Assembly (NCBI GenBank): GCA_910591455.2
Contig: OU342809.1
Location: 6,321,968 to 6,385,967 of the forward strand
Length of the DNA stretch: 64,000 nt
Reading direction: 5' to 3'
Source: Pholis gunnellus
Taxonomy: Eukaryota > Chordata > Actinopteri > Perciformes > Pholidae
Part shown: piece by piece, positions 12,136 to 24,300 of the stretch
Position numbering within the stretch: the stretch's first letter is position 1
Layout of the letters: every line of letters begins with the position of its first letter
Position numbers and translations under genes: made by a program
The notes under the pieces: generated by a model
Seen by the model: the letters and a program-made list of their open reading frames with translations, nothing else
The model's database searches: none
What the model was told of the DNA's origin: nothing

Positions 12136-15100
12136 CCGATTCCGGCTCCATGCCCAGGCCTCATCATTATTACTTTATTAAATGACATGCAAATAATGGA
12201 AGCGCAACTAAACACAAACTCACTGCTACCAGCGTGTACCGTGTATCGGACTGTTCAGGGAACAGATGGCTCTGCTTTGCGTTGATCGTGTACTTTTTAT
12301 CTTTCTAAAATCTCATTCGACAGAAAATACAATGACACGTTTGAGAGCAGGCGTTCCTTCAGCTCAGACAGCCATCAGTCTTTATACCTCAGGGATCCAT
12401 TTCGATCATCGACACTAATGCCTCGGCCTCATCAAATATGCATGACAAGCACGGCAGCGATAAACAGAAACAAGACTGAGGAGAATAACTAAGCAGACAT
12501 CAATACCAATCTTTCATCAGTGGAGACGAGTTACAGCCAGCATTTGTTTGTTTTTTTGTATTTCTAAACTTGTTAGGAAATAATATGCAATATAGAATCA
12601 CTTTTTGTGTCCAATTTTAGAGGTGCTTAGCTGCAACTCTCCATAAAAAGGGTTCACTGAGGTTTTGACGGTGAAGTCAGAAAACATCTGGAGGAAAAGA
12701 AGAGAGAAAATATGTACGACTGCACCACGTTTTCCAATAATTGTCTGCATCTTAGTGCCGCTTCATATCTCTCCAATCAAATACGTTGCAGAGTCGCACT
12801 GTGGACACACGCAAAGACTGGATCAATAACACACTGTCTGTTATACAGACCATATTCTAGAACAACCCCACCTAAGGAAGACACAAATATAGTGTGTGTG
12901 TGTGTGTTTCTTTATGGTCTGGAGCGTATTGTAGTCAAACAGATATGCTGTATTGTAATTCATCCCATTTCTATTGTGTTGCGTAATATCTGTTACATAA
13001 TGAAGGGAACACAAAAATAGCAGTCCATTGTTTGGCTGATGGGCACGAGTAGGAACACTTGAATTGCAACGAGTTTAACCACAAACAGAATCATTTTCAT
13101 GTTCAACCAAAGACTCTTACATAAGACGGAGGTTTCCCCCTCTCTCTCTCTCTGTGTGGCGTCTGGAGTTATCATATTTTAATGATGTGAGCTGTGTGAA
13201 CTGAAAATAGTGGACTGCATGATTTCGGGAAGGATTGTTGGGCAGATGGGACGGTTGATGTCCTCGGGGCATAACTGTCATTCTAGATAAAGCGACGGGC
13301 GCTCCCGTCAGTAACAACATGGCACTAATATTTGCCTTTCGGCTTAATGACGAACTAAATCAGAAGTATGTTCTTCTGGCTGTTAGAGGGGAGTGTTGTA
13401 TCGGCCCCCGACTGTAGAGGGAAGGAAAAAATGAATACAAGACAACGACGGAATTTTAATGGTGGCTGAGGGAAAAGTAAAATATGCTGTCACATCCTTT
13501 CTACTGAGGGCTTCTGTCGGTGGAAAAGAGGCGACGATGTGACACACATGGGATATGTCTTGATTCTCAGAAACACAAAAGCGTGAAAAACTGAATTATC
13601 TTATTAGAACGCAGCAAGGGAGATGCTTTTCACACTTCCATAAAGCCCGTTTGAACAAACTAAACACAATAAGGAGTCTGTATCTTGCCTCCCTCTCCGC
13701 TATCTGTCAGGGAAGAAATAACGTCTGGTGTCGATCTCCTAAAAGCAAATTCAGCTTTTTCTCAATGTGCAAAAAGATATTGGAATCCATGTTAATTGCA
13801 CTTGTTTCATGCCTTCCTCTGCTATCCCGTTTTTTTCTCATGAGTACAACAGCTGGATTACAGCTGTGCAAAACAAAGTGTGTCCCGTTGTGTTTCAAGG
13901 AGGACAAGAGCATGAGAGAAAAGGATTCTGGGTGCTGTTGTAAATGAGCAAAGTACTGCTTTAAGTTCCATCTGGGGAGCAACAAACTTACTGTAATTAA
14001 CACAAAGTAATTCTTTATTTTATTTATTTTGGGCTGTGCTTTTGAAAGTCTGCCACAGAAACAGTGCGTACGTGTCACGTCCCTCCGGCAGCTTTTTGGA
14101 TGATATTGTTTGAATTACCGCCTTTGTTTCCTGTCAGAACTCGGCCTTTGCGGTGTAACAGGATAAATCTCCCCCCCCTCCCCCCCGCCCGTCGCGGCTT
14201 GGTCAGCAAAGTTTGATTCAGGAGTTCCTGCTTCATTGTGTCTGGCCCGGGCAGGTCTGGGGTGTTTTCATGGTAACATCCTTCCGTGCAGGATGTGACA
14301 CCTATGACCTTGTTAGATGGATGCGAGGAGCCCCCGTCGATATCAGCACCACAGTGAAGCGTAGTCCCAGCTTCATTTGATGATGTGAAGCTTTGTGTCA
14401 CCCATGAAACGACAGAAACGTCACACATTCTTGAATTATAGCAGAATGGAAGAGATGGAGGGCCAGTGTTGTATACGCTTATTTTTTTCAGTTATTGTAT
14501 ATTACATTAAGAATTCACTGGGCAATGTTTGTGTGGCCATTATTGTTTTGATTTATCATTATCCAAAGTCAAACAATATCTAAAAGTTCATCTCTCTGAG
14601 ATATCTCACACTGCAGTATGTGCACGGTTTATCTCCTCAGATTCAATTCTGTATTCAAGTGCTGCATAATAATCCTTTACATGTCAAACAGAGCTGAATG
14701 AGCTATCTCACCCCAGCCAGTAGATGAAATAGCGCTTCAGCAAATATAACTTAATCAGGTTTCCTGGCTACAGGAAGGAGCTCTAAACTATTGATATATC
14801 TCCATGGAAGAAAAGCCGATTCCTTCTAGCAGCCAGGAGAATAGTCAATAGCGGTTGCAAGCCTGTAATATCTTGCCTGTCCCTTTCCTTTAGGATGAGC
14901 TGTGTGTGTTTTCTCTCTTTTGGTTGGTACAGCAGACAACTATAGTCTTGTGGTCTAGAGGGAACGATCAATCGCTAAATACTAATCTTTAATCTTTAAA
15001 CCTTGTATCTACAAAATCTAGAGGCCGAAATATATTCAATTGAAATGTCAGCCATGCATGTGAATCCCACCTCATGTTTTGAGTGAGTTTCATGGGCTAT

Positions 15101-16811
15101 GGTTGAATAATATTTTTGAATGCACTGACACAAATGTAGAACTGAAATGTCAGTTAACTGGTTTCGACTGCATTAGTATGACTAACTGGGCATTAGAACG
15201 ACAATAGAAACACTGTAATAAGACAATTTCAACAAGACAACAGCAACAACCACAGTAAGATGAGACTCAGACCAGACTATGCTGCTAATCTTGATGCGCT
15301 TGAGGGCAAAGGGGATTATTATTATTAAGAACTAAATTGTGTTTTTCTTCTATTCTGTAATGTTTAATGGCTTTTTTATTAGTTTTGTTTCCTGTATGCC
15401 ATTAATTGACCTCACTTTCTTCCATGTACTCTCCTTGAAGTGTCTGCCCAGAGCAGGCTTCAGTTGTAGAAATAATGTGGAAACAGTACCAGTTTATGTA
15501 ACATACAGATTCAAGTGTGATATCAAACAGACTTTTATGTAACAACTTCATTTGAACTGGTTATTTAAGCAACATGACACTTATTATAAATGGATTGATA
15601 CAGCAAATAAGTGGTGCACCCAGACATTTCATCCAAAGTGTTGGAAGTCTAATTGAATACGTTTTCAGTACTTTTGCATTGTGTAATAACCAAAGGATGT
15701 GGGACGTGGTGGCAGAAGAAAACAGGATATGTCTGATATGACTGTGCTGGTGCCGATAACCTGATGCCATGCTTGTGCTCCAGTTTTAAAATGTCAGTCT
15801 TTGTTATCTTGCAAAGACTGAATGGTGTGAATTTTTAAACCTTTCATTTTAGTTGCCATTTGGAACCATTTTTTTAAATATCATGTGGGATTATTGATGG
15901 CTGACAGCTTATCACCAATATGTAGTACAGTAGAAGGAGAGTGACATATGTGCTTGGTTGTTGTTAAGCAATATACTCATGCTCTTTAGATTTAAAAACT
16001 TACTTTTAGATTCATGGTTGTTAACATTCACATCTAATGTGAAGGGTGTAGAAATTGAATCCATTTAAATACATAGACCCATACTTTTAGAGCACCAAGT
16101 ACCCACAAACACTTCTCCCACTTGTTGAATTTCAAGTCCAGTTTGTTGGAAAACAGCAAACACAAAATATGTAACTAATCTACATTCAAACTTGACTGCC
16201 ACCTGTCAGACTTCAGTGCATGTGAATTCAGCTGGAGCACTTCTGATTTCCATTTTCCATGTAATTGATCTAGTTCATAGGATTTAGGACATTCAGTGTC
16301 TGATTCAATGTGTAGTATCAGTACCTTTATCTCACCTAAGCCCGGCTGAAACGGCCAACAACAACACAGGACAGCGATTCAGAAATAAGCTCTCTTAATC
16401 CTCTTCCTGTCTGCCCCTTTGCTTTTTCAATTCTTACCGGTCCAGTTGAGGGTGTAGGAAGAGACAGATGACTGCCCCGCTGGATAGACAGGCTGTTATG
16501 TAGAGGAAGTTTGCCACCTAATGGTGAACATGTAGCACTACCTTCCTAATTCATTCTCTTTCTCACTAGTTTATGTGCCTCTTTCTGCCCCAATGTATCC
16601 TCTGTACTTCAGTTCAGCTTCAGTGTGAAAGTGTATTAATTGTATAATGGGATCTGGGAAAGTTTGGGTCAATATTTTGGTTAACTAAGTTTCTAACTTC
16701 TCTGTGCAGTTAGTTTAGATGATGTATTTGTGGCAAAAATATATCAAATAAATGTTTAATTGAAGAAAAATTCATGTCATTTATACCTTTTTCTCCTGTT
16801 CTCTTTTTCAG

Positions 16812-16933
16812 GTGCAGTATCCCCCACATTTGACGCTTGAAAAGTGTTCATCATTGTTGCACTACAGTCACTTCCTGTACCCAGTAGCTTCATGGAGGGG
16901 TTTCCTGTCCACTGACTCACCGGACCAGCAGCC
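16812..16933 (+). other. peak1: peak1 5' UTR part of first coding exon, with a short uORF
   Basis: A pyrimidine-rich acceptor (ttctctttttcag) ends at 16811. The coding ATG follows at 16934 in a favourable context (G at -3). An upstream ATG at 16892 opens a 7-codon reading frame that stops at 16915, 18 nt before the coding ATG, so it could damp initiation. The presence of a splice acceptor implies at least one non-coding exon further upstream. Confidence 0.7.
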
Positions 16934-19900
16934 ATGTCCGCCTGCAGCACCTTCACCGAGCACGTGTGGAAACCAGGCGAGTGCAAGAACTGCTTCAAAC
17001 CCAAGAGTTTGCACTGTCTGGCTCAGAGTAGTAAAGGGAAGCCTCCTTCTGAGCAGAGGTCCCCAACAATTCAGCAACAGAATCCACCCCCTGCCGGGGC
17101 GAGAGCAAACACTAATCTTACCATCAACTCCCAGAGGGCTGGCAGTGGGTCTGCCCGCTCAGGACACTTCCGTCCACCTGTGGCTAAGAAGCCAACCATA
17201 GCGGTTAAGCCCACTATGATGCTGCCCTGCTCGTCTGCAGGACTGGATTCAGATGGCAACCTGCAACGGCCACCAAATGTTTTGGAACAGGGCATAACAT
17301 CAGCCTTCACCGTCTGGAATCGCAATGGACTGAACTGTAAGAGGCTTGGTGGGCCCAGCAACAACAACGAAGGAGAAGATGGCAGTGAGGAGATTGAAGG
17401 TTATGGACAATTTAGCCCAAGGACCCCTAGTGGAAATAACAACAGTGGACTTACAGATGTCCTCAAAGAAATTGCTGGGTTAGGCCCTGGCCCTAGCACC
17501 ACACCCCTTTCCGGGTCCAAGGATTTGTTTTGGGGAAGAATCAGTAGTTCATACCGACGGTCATTGGAAAGAGGCCTTCCAGCGTCAAGCTGTCTTGCCA
17601 TGGGAAGCATCAGTTGTGGTGGTGGCGGCACTACTCAAAAACGGGTATCACTCAGCGACAGCTCTGAGGTCATCAGCACAGAAGGTGGTCGCTTTTGCTA
17701 CCCCGAGTTTTCCAGTGAAGAGGAGGATGAGGATGAAGACACTGAAAGGGATGATGATGAACATGAAAGCTGGGATGAAAGTGATGAAGAGTTACTAGCC
17801 ATGGAGATCCGAATGCGAGGCCAGCCACGATTTTCAATTTTCCGTGCTGCCACAATGTCTCCGGTGCCCTTTGCTGCAGGGAAAAAGTGGAATACCGTGC
17901 CACTTCGCAACCGCTCCCTGCAGCGGATTTGTGCAGTGGACTATGACGATAGCTATGATGAGATCTTGAATGGATACCCCTCCATGGACTCCAATGGAGC
18001 TCTTCTTCCTTATGGGCCCCATGATATGCAAGGCAGTGCTTTCCTGTCAAATTCAGAGTCCACCACTTCTCCGGACTCCTCGTCATCGCGACCAGAAGAT
18101 TCTCAAACAACTTCGAGCAGTGGGAGTGGTGCCCCCTTTACTCTTCGAAATGGCTTGCATTCTCCTACATCTTCTAAGGCACCTGTCGTCTGCACTCCCC
18201 CCCCCAAAAAGGAGCCCGTCCACAGAGCACTGAGTCCACTCAAGGTGACTGAAACACACAAGGCAGTCCTGGCCATTAGATTAGAAGAGCAGGATGGCAG
18301 AGAAGGCACCCCAATGCCCCAGGCCCTTCCAGGTCAACCTGTCACAATCAGTTTTAGTCCCACCGAGGAGCAGGCTAAACCGTACCGTGTAGTGAATTTG
18401 GAAAAATCCCTGATCTGCAAGCCTTACACTGTGGTGGACGTGTCAGCATCCATGGCCAACAAAGACGAACAAAATCTAGACTCTACTCCAAAACCCAAAA
18501 TCCTGTCAAAGCCTTGCAGCCCTACATCGTTTTGTAGCTCACCTTTAGGTCAGCCACTGTCTCCAACCTCCCCTCTCTCTCCTTCTTCTCCTGTGATGCC
18601 AACATCACCCACATCTGTAGCAATGTACCGTAAGAAATCAGGGAACATACGCTACCAAGAGGTGTGGACATCAAGCACAAGTCCTCGCCAAAAGATACCT
18701 AAAATGGATCCAGGGGTTGGCAGTAATCCTTGCCCCTCCATCCCTACTCAACACCTCAGCCACAAGTCCGCTCCCACTTCTCCCATTGCCGGGCTGTCTT
18801 CCTCCCGAACTGTACCTGTGAAATCTTCCAACTTATCAGAGATCAAGTTTAACAGTTTCAATAATGCAGGCATGCCTCCTTTTCCCATTATAATTCGAGA
18901 TGAACCAGCCTATGCCCGCAGCTCCAAGAATGCTGTTAAGGTACCTATTGTTATCAATCCAAGTGCATATGACAACCTAGCTGTGTACAAGAGCTTCTTG
19001 GGACTCAGTGGGGAACTGCCACAGCCAAAAGGGGTAGGTAGTCGGGTAACAAGCCATACTTATGAAGAGATTGGGTCCTCTGAGAGTGTCCAGTCCTCCT
19101 CAACCATCTCTGGTAGAGGCACATCAGAGAGAGCCTCTTCTGAAGAGACAAAAGCGCCACCTGAGGCAGTGTCAAGAGCACCAAACTTACATCTTAGAAC
19201 CACTACAGACTCTAGCACTGTGACCAACACTGGGATGAGCTCCACAGTTGGAGCCCTCTCTCCAAATACATCAACAAAATCCCCTGTCTTTCTTACCATT
19301 ACTGCAAACCTCCCTAAAACCAGCCCTACTGCCAATGCTGTTGCTCACACTTCTAAAACAAGTGAAGACGCTACTTGCAGTAAAGATGACAATACAGACT
19401 TAGCTTTGTCCTCTGGGACAGTGGCAAGCCATAGGGAGGAGGCCAGTGCTGTGCTTTTACAAATTGTTGCCTCCATCCAGCCTCCACAGTCTCCTCCAGA
19501 GTCACCCTCAATACAAGTCAATGATAACAGCTCTGAGGAGCTTTACGCCCTCCCACCTGATGCCATGAAGGATACCCTGACCCGGCCCAAGTCTCTCTTT
19601 TCCACAACCGACAGCTGTCTTTCCAAACCCAAAAAGGACACGCCCTCCAAAGTTTTGTCGAAATCCCAGAGTGCCTCTGCTGCCGTCCCACTCTCCAGCC
19701 CCCGGTCAGAACCCAATGCCCCCTTCCCCCCTCCTAGATCTACATCTTCCCCTTACCACGCTTCTAACATCCTTCAGAGACATTTTGGCAACTGGACCAA
19801 GAGTTCTGCCTCCAGTTCTCCTGTACGACCAAGTGAAGGTGAAGCAAGTCCAGGTGGAGAGGGGAGACGTCTTTCAACGGAAAGCTCTAAACCCAAACGC

Positions 19901-20265
19901 TGGATCTCCTTTAAGAGCTTTTTCCGTCGGCGGAAAGATGAGGATGAGCAGAGAGAGAGGGCAGAGAGAGAGAAGGACAAAGGCAAGCTTGTTGGGCTTG
20001 ACGGAACCGTCATTCACATACTTCCACCGCCACCCATCCAACAGCATCATTGGTTCACCGAGGCCAAGCCAGAGGATCCCACACAGAAACCAACCATCGT
20101 CTTCACCTACAAACCAGAAAGCGGCAGCACCCCTGGTGACGGAGAAGGAGAACTAAGAGTAGAGGAGTGCAGAGAAAATGCACTGCTGACACCTGATGAG
20201 AGCAAGGAAATAGGACCTCTGAGCCCCGGGCCAACATCTCCTCATCTCATCAGCAAGGATTTCAG
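16934..20265 (+). CDS. peak1: peak1 coding exon 1: N-terminal scaffold region (residues 1-1110)
   Basis: Encodes most of the disordered scaffold. Blocks conserved with mammalian PEAK1, in order: the N-terminal Cys/Lys-rich segment (residues 1-30), RPPVAKKPTIAVKPTM, GLTDVLKEIAGLG, GRFCYPEFSS followed by an acidic run (about residues 262-285), ICAVDYDDSYDEILNGY, AKPYRVVNLEKS, IRYQEVWTSSTSPRQKIPK, KVPIVINPSAYDNLAVYKSF, SHTYEEI (Tyr710, matching the Src-family target region in the human protein), PFPPPRSTSSPYHASN, WISFKSFFRRRK (from about residue 990) and LVGLDGTVIH. The frame stays open past the splice site to a stop at 20326. The true end is the donor ttcag|gtactt at 20266, because it joins in phase to 27332 and restores the DFS motif (EDFS in human). 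The size, a single exon of about 3.3 kb, is normal for this gene. Confidence 0.95.
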
Positions 20266-21253
20266 GTACTTGTCCAAGATTTTGAATCTGTCCTCTGATT
20301 CCACTGTATTGAAAGATACCCCATGACCGGAGCAAAGCTTGTAACGGTAGCAATTCAAAGTTAAAACTGGGGTTTACCCAGTTGGTAATATGTTAAACAT
20401 GAGAATACTGTGAAAAATCACAAAAGATACTAAACTAAACACCTATTGCAGAGGACTCCCAGATAATCCCAAAGCAAGAATTAACAAGGGCAAGGTGGAT
20501 ATGTCCCTTTGTATTAGTCAGGGTTAATGAGGATCAAAAACTGGCATCTTATTATTTGCTAGGTACGCACGCACTCAGGCATAAAGTAGAAAAGACCTGT
20601 AGACCTAGACAGTTATGCCTCAACTGACCTTCAAGGAGAAGTTTTTCCGCTAGAAAACACTTTAACAAGGATTTGTAAGAGGTAAATCATACTTTTAGCT
20701 GTTATAAGATGAATATTGCTTTTCCATTCAATATGTCTTTGTCTTTAAGGCCTGTAGTGGAATTTTGGGTAATCTGTCAAAGTCCACGCTTACTCTTCCT
20801 TAATCACCTCTCACTGATCGAATGAATTATTTCACATGCAATGCCCGTATTGCCATCACCCACATGCATTCCTTTCAGAGCACTCATGGCACCCAGCTTA
20901 TAATTAAGATGCTCAACCTTTGCCAGCTGCTCCTCCAGAGTGCCATGGATGCTTCTCCCACTGTCATACAGATCGCTCATCACAGATTCTAGAGGTGTTT
21001 GATCTTAATTTGGCATGTCTGCTCGCCGACTGCATGGACACGCCTGTGTGGTCTCCTCCTTAATGCCATCTATTACCTGAACAGCAGGCTCTGTGCTCAG
21101 CAGGTCTCCCTTCAGAATGGGACCCCACAGTGTGTTACAAGCCATCCAACAGCAGTCGGATCCACCTTTGGTCTATTAATCACTGCTTTAGATGGCATAT
21201 TCCCTTTAGCCCCTCAAATTACATCAAAGCCTCACTCTCTCTCTCTATCACTC

Positions 21254-21306
<53 letters not shown>

Positions 21307-24300
21307 CTCACAGCAATCGGTCTGCTTGGCAGTGTAGTTGCTGTATTCTTGCATAATAAGTTCATTATTTGTCTTTGACCTGCTGTTGCCCTTAGTGTTT
21401 ATTTCTTGGGGTAAGCTTCCTGCGGTGTGACTAATGGTGCCAGATAACCCAGATGTGCCGGAAACACTTTATTTTCTGTCCATAATTATAAGCTTTTTTC
21501 TGCTGAACATGACTTGTTTTTGCCTTAGAAATTAAGCTAAGATATACTCAAAGATGGCGATCAGACAAATGGATGCTGCAGTGGCCAAAACAAACCCTCA
21601 TTCATCAGGAAAGCTGTGTAGTAAAAGTACTGATAATGTAAGTGCAGTACTAATCACTGAGACAGCAAGTTGGATAATGCACACCATTGTTGTTTTAGCA
21701 CAATATTTACAAGCTTACTGTTTGTTGACCGCAGAAAAATACATTCAACCTTAAGATACCATGTACTATAAAAAAAAGCACACTCCCGCTCACTTTGTAA
21801 TCGACACAGAAAACTAACTGAAGCCAGACAGCATTTGGACTTTGGTGTATTTTGGGCGATGTAACGGGAGAGTGTCATCTAGCTCCCAGTGTGTTTCACA
21901 CGATGCATCCCACAGCCACTGATTAGTAGGAATAGCGCTGTGGAATTGTTTGCTCAGCATTCATCACACCTCCATACAGTTTAGCTCATGAACAACTTGT
22001 TCAGATGTTCATCTTCTCACCTGATCCGTCACATTTTGACTTCTACCTTCCTCTGTCTACTCTTTGTTTTTCTGCATCCCATATATCATCCACATCTTCT
22101 GATTTGTTTTCAAGTTGGTTGGCTTGCCACCATCACTGTCTCCATTTGGTGTGATTTCTGCTCCTCTTCCGCGCCACATGTCTCTCCTTTGAGCCCGGAG
22201 CACTGTGAACTCTCCAGTATTTCTCTCCTCCATCCTGTCAACAACTCGTCCCCATTCTGTCTCCTTAACAGCTTCCCTGCTTTTCCTCTGCTCCGAAAGT
22301 TTCAGCACAAGTCATCCAGTTCCCGTCTCTTCTCATACTTTATAACAAGTGGCACAAGAATCAAGTCTGCGCTGTCTCGGTAACGCCATGCTAAAACTGG
22401 CTATATGGTGGTGTACTGTATGTATTGGAGAGAACTCACTTCACACAGAGGATGATGGATTACTCATTATTTATTTATTTTGTCCCCAGAGTGATGTCAG
22501 CAGTGAAAATGAACTAATACAATATTCCTCAAACTAAATACGTCTCCTGTTTATAATAAGCAATTAGGACTGAAAAATACCAAACAGCTGTTTGCAATAA
22601 CAACATGAATTCACATATATTTGATTCAGCAACAACGTTGGCACTTACTACGATTACTTTCTGCAGTATTCTACACAACACATTCACGTACTGTTTAGCC
22701 ACAATAATATAAGTCAATGTGAAATAACACTTCAAGCAGACCAGGTTTAATACATCACACTTTACAGCAGCTCAACTTTGGTCTAGTGTGCCTTATTTTC
22801 TTAACGCCTGTCTCTTACAATCATTCCTTTGTGACCCTGCTGTTTACAGCCTTGACAGTGAACCTGTTAATGATTAACTCATTTGATCACTTGACGTGTT
22901 GGTAGTCTGTCTGATGTTTATCTCAGGTATTGGCACATGGTTTTGAGTTGACCCATAAACAGAAAATAGCTAAACCTCGCCCTCTGTGCGTGAGCTTGCT
23001 GTGGCGGTGTGAAAGAAGATGTGACGAAATCAAAGCCTGCGGAAAGAATGTATTTGTGTCTCACAGGGAGGCGTTCTAATAACTAGTCTGACTGTTATTA
23101 ACTGCAGCCCCTCCAGTTTTAAAGAAGGTTGTATAGATTTGTTTGTTTTTTTGTGCTTCTGCAAAGTACTGGAGCTTTAAAGTCTTTGTGAAAAAATGTG
23201 TGTGTGTGCAACCAAAGCCATTACTAAAATTAGCTATTTATTAGTTAATCCTTGCTGTCACCATAACACCTTTTGAGTCCCACATGCTGGCACTAACCTC
23301 CTTTGCAGACAAATTGTATTATTGTATGTCTCCATGTGAAAAAATACCTTTTGGTGCAAATGTATTTTGCAGAGCAGAAAAAGGACTTCTTATAACCCTG
23401 ACTTGTCTCTGGGTAAACCGACCAGCAGGTCAGTGATTTCACGTCATGAACAGGTCACACAGGTCACACGGGTCATTCTGCAGACCTTGTGTTTTGATTG
23501 GCAGATGAAGAGTTAACAATGTTTTTTTTTTTTGGGACTGGAAGCCATTTTATTGGCTTAGGGTGGGCGTGCTCTGCAGCACTAAAACACGTTACCTTAG
23601 GCAGGTAAAAGCATTGAAAGAGGGAGAACGAGGAAAGAACACATGCAGGGAAATACTTTTTGACTCTTCGCAACCGGCCGTCCTGGAATTCCAGCTCTAC
23701 CTAGAATGTGAATTCACCTTTGCCTCGTATTCAAGGGTTCCTGATGGGAAGCTGTGTGAGCCAGCACAGTGGGTAAGACCTGAAACCCTTTCCTTTCATT
23801 CACGTCTGTGATTAGCTGTGACCATTCAGGCCATTCAAAGCCCTGTTGACTCAGTAGGGAGGGGAGGCTTTTTGAGATTACCTGAACTGATGTTGTGGAT
23901 CAGAGATTGTTCATTTGAGGTCTGTGAAACAGTGAAATGCACTGGGGCAGCTTCACGCCGTCTGAACAAGTCAGGTCCTGACATTGAAACGTGTAGCAGC
24001 CATAAAGGTATTCATTGTGTCAAGGGCCTCTCAAGGTGTGTTGTTCAAACAGGATTATGTTCTGGGAATTGTCTTCTTTTTGGTTTAATGCTCTTTTGTG
24101 TAGTTCTGTAGACTGTAATCCATTAATCGTTTGGTTTTCAGTAGGATTTATATTACTTGTACCCTTGTGTACGATATGTTCAGTTAGTTAAAACCAGAAC
24201 TATATAGGGAAGAATAAAAGAGGAAACATGTACAAGTCAGGCCGCTAGCACTATTTTTATGTCAAATTTTCTGCATTTATTATGGCACACTTTATTACAG

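Larger units (their letters stand above)
1..16811. other. Upstream/5' intronic region of peak1, no coding exon supported
   Basis: I found no open frame with recognisable protein similarity on either strand. The short frames present are chance or microsatellite-derived. The interval holds microsatellites, hairpins and interspersed repeats listed separately. A GA-rich low-complexity tract lies at about 10725-10930. A CpG-bearing patch with the look of a repeat lies at about 5140-5300. One or more non-coding peak1 exons may be here but cannot be identified from sequence alone. Confidence 0.5.
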
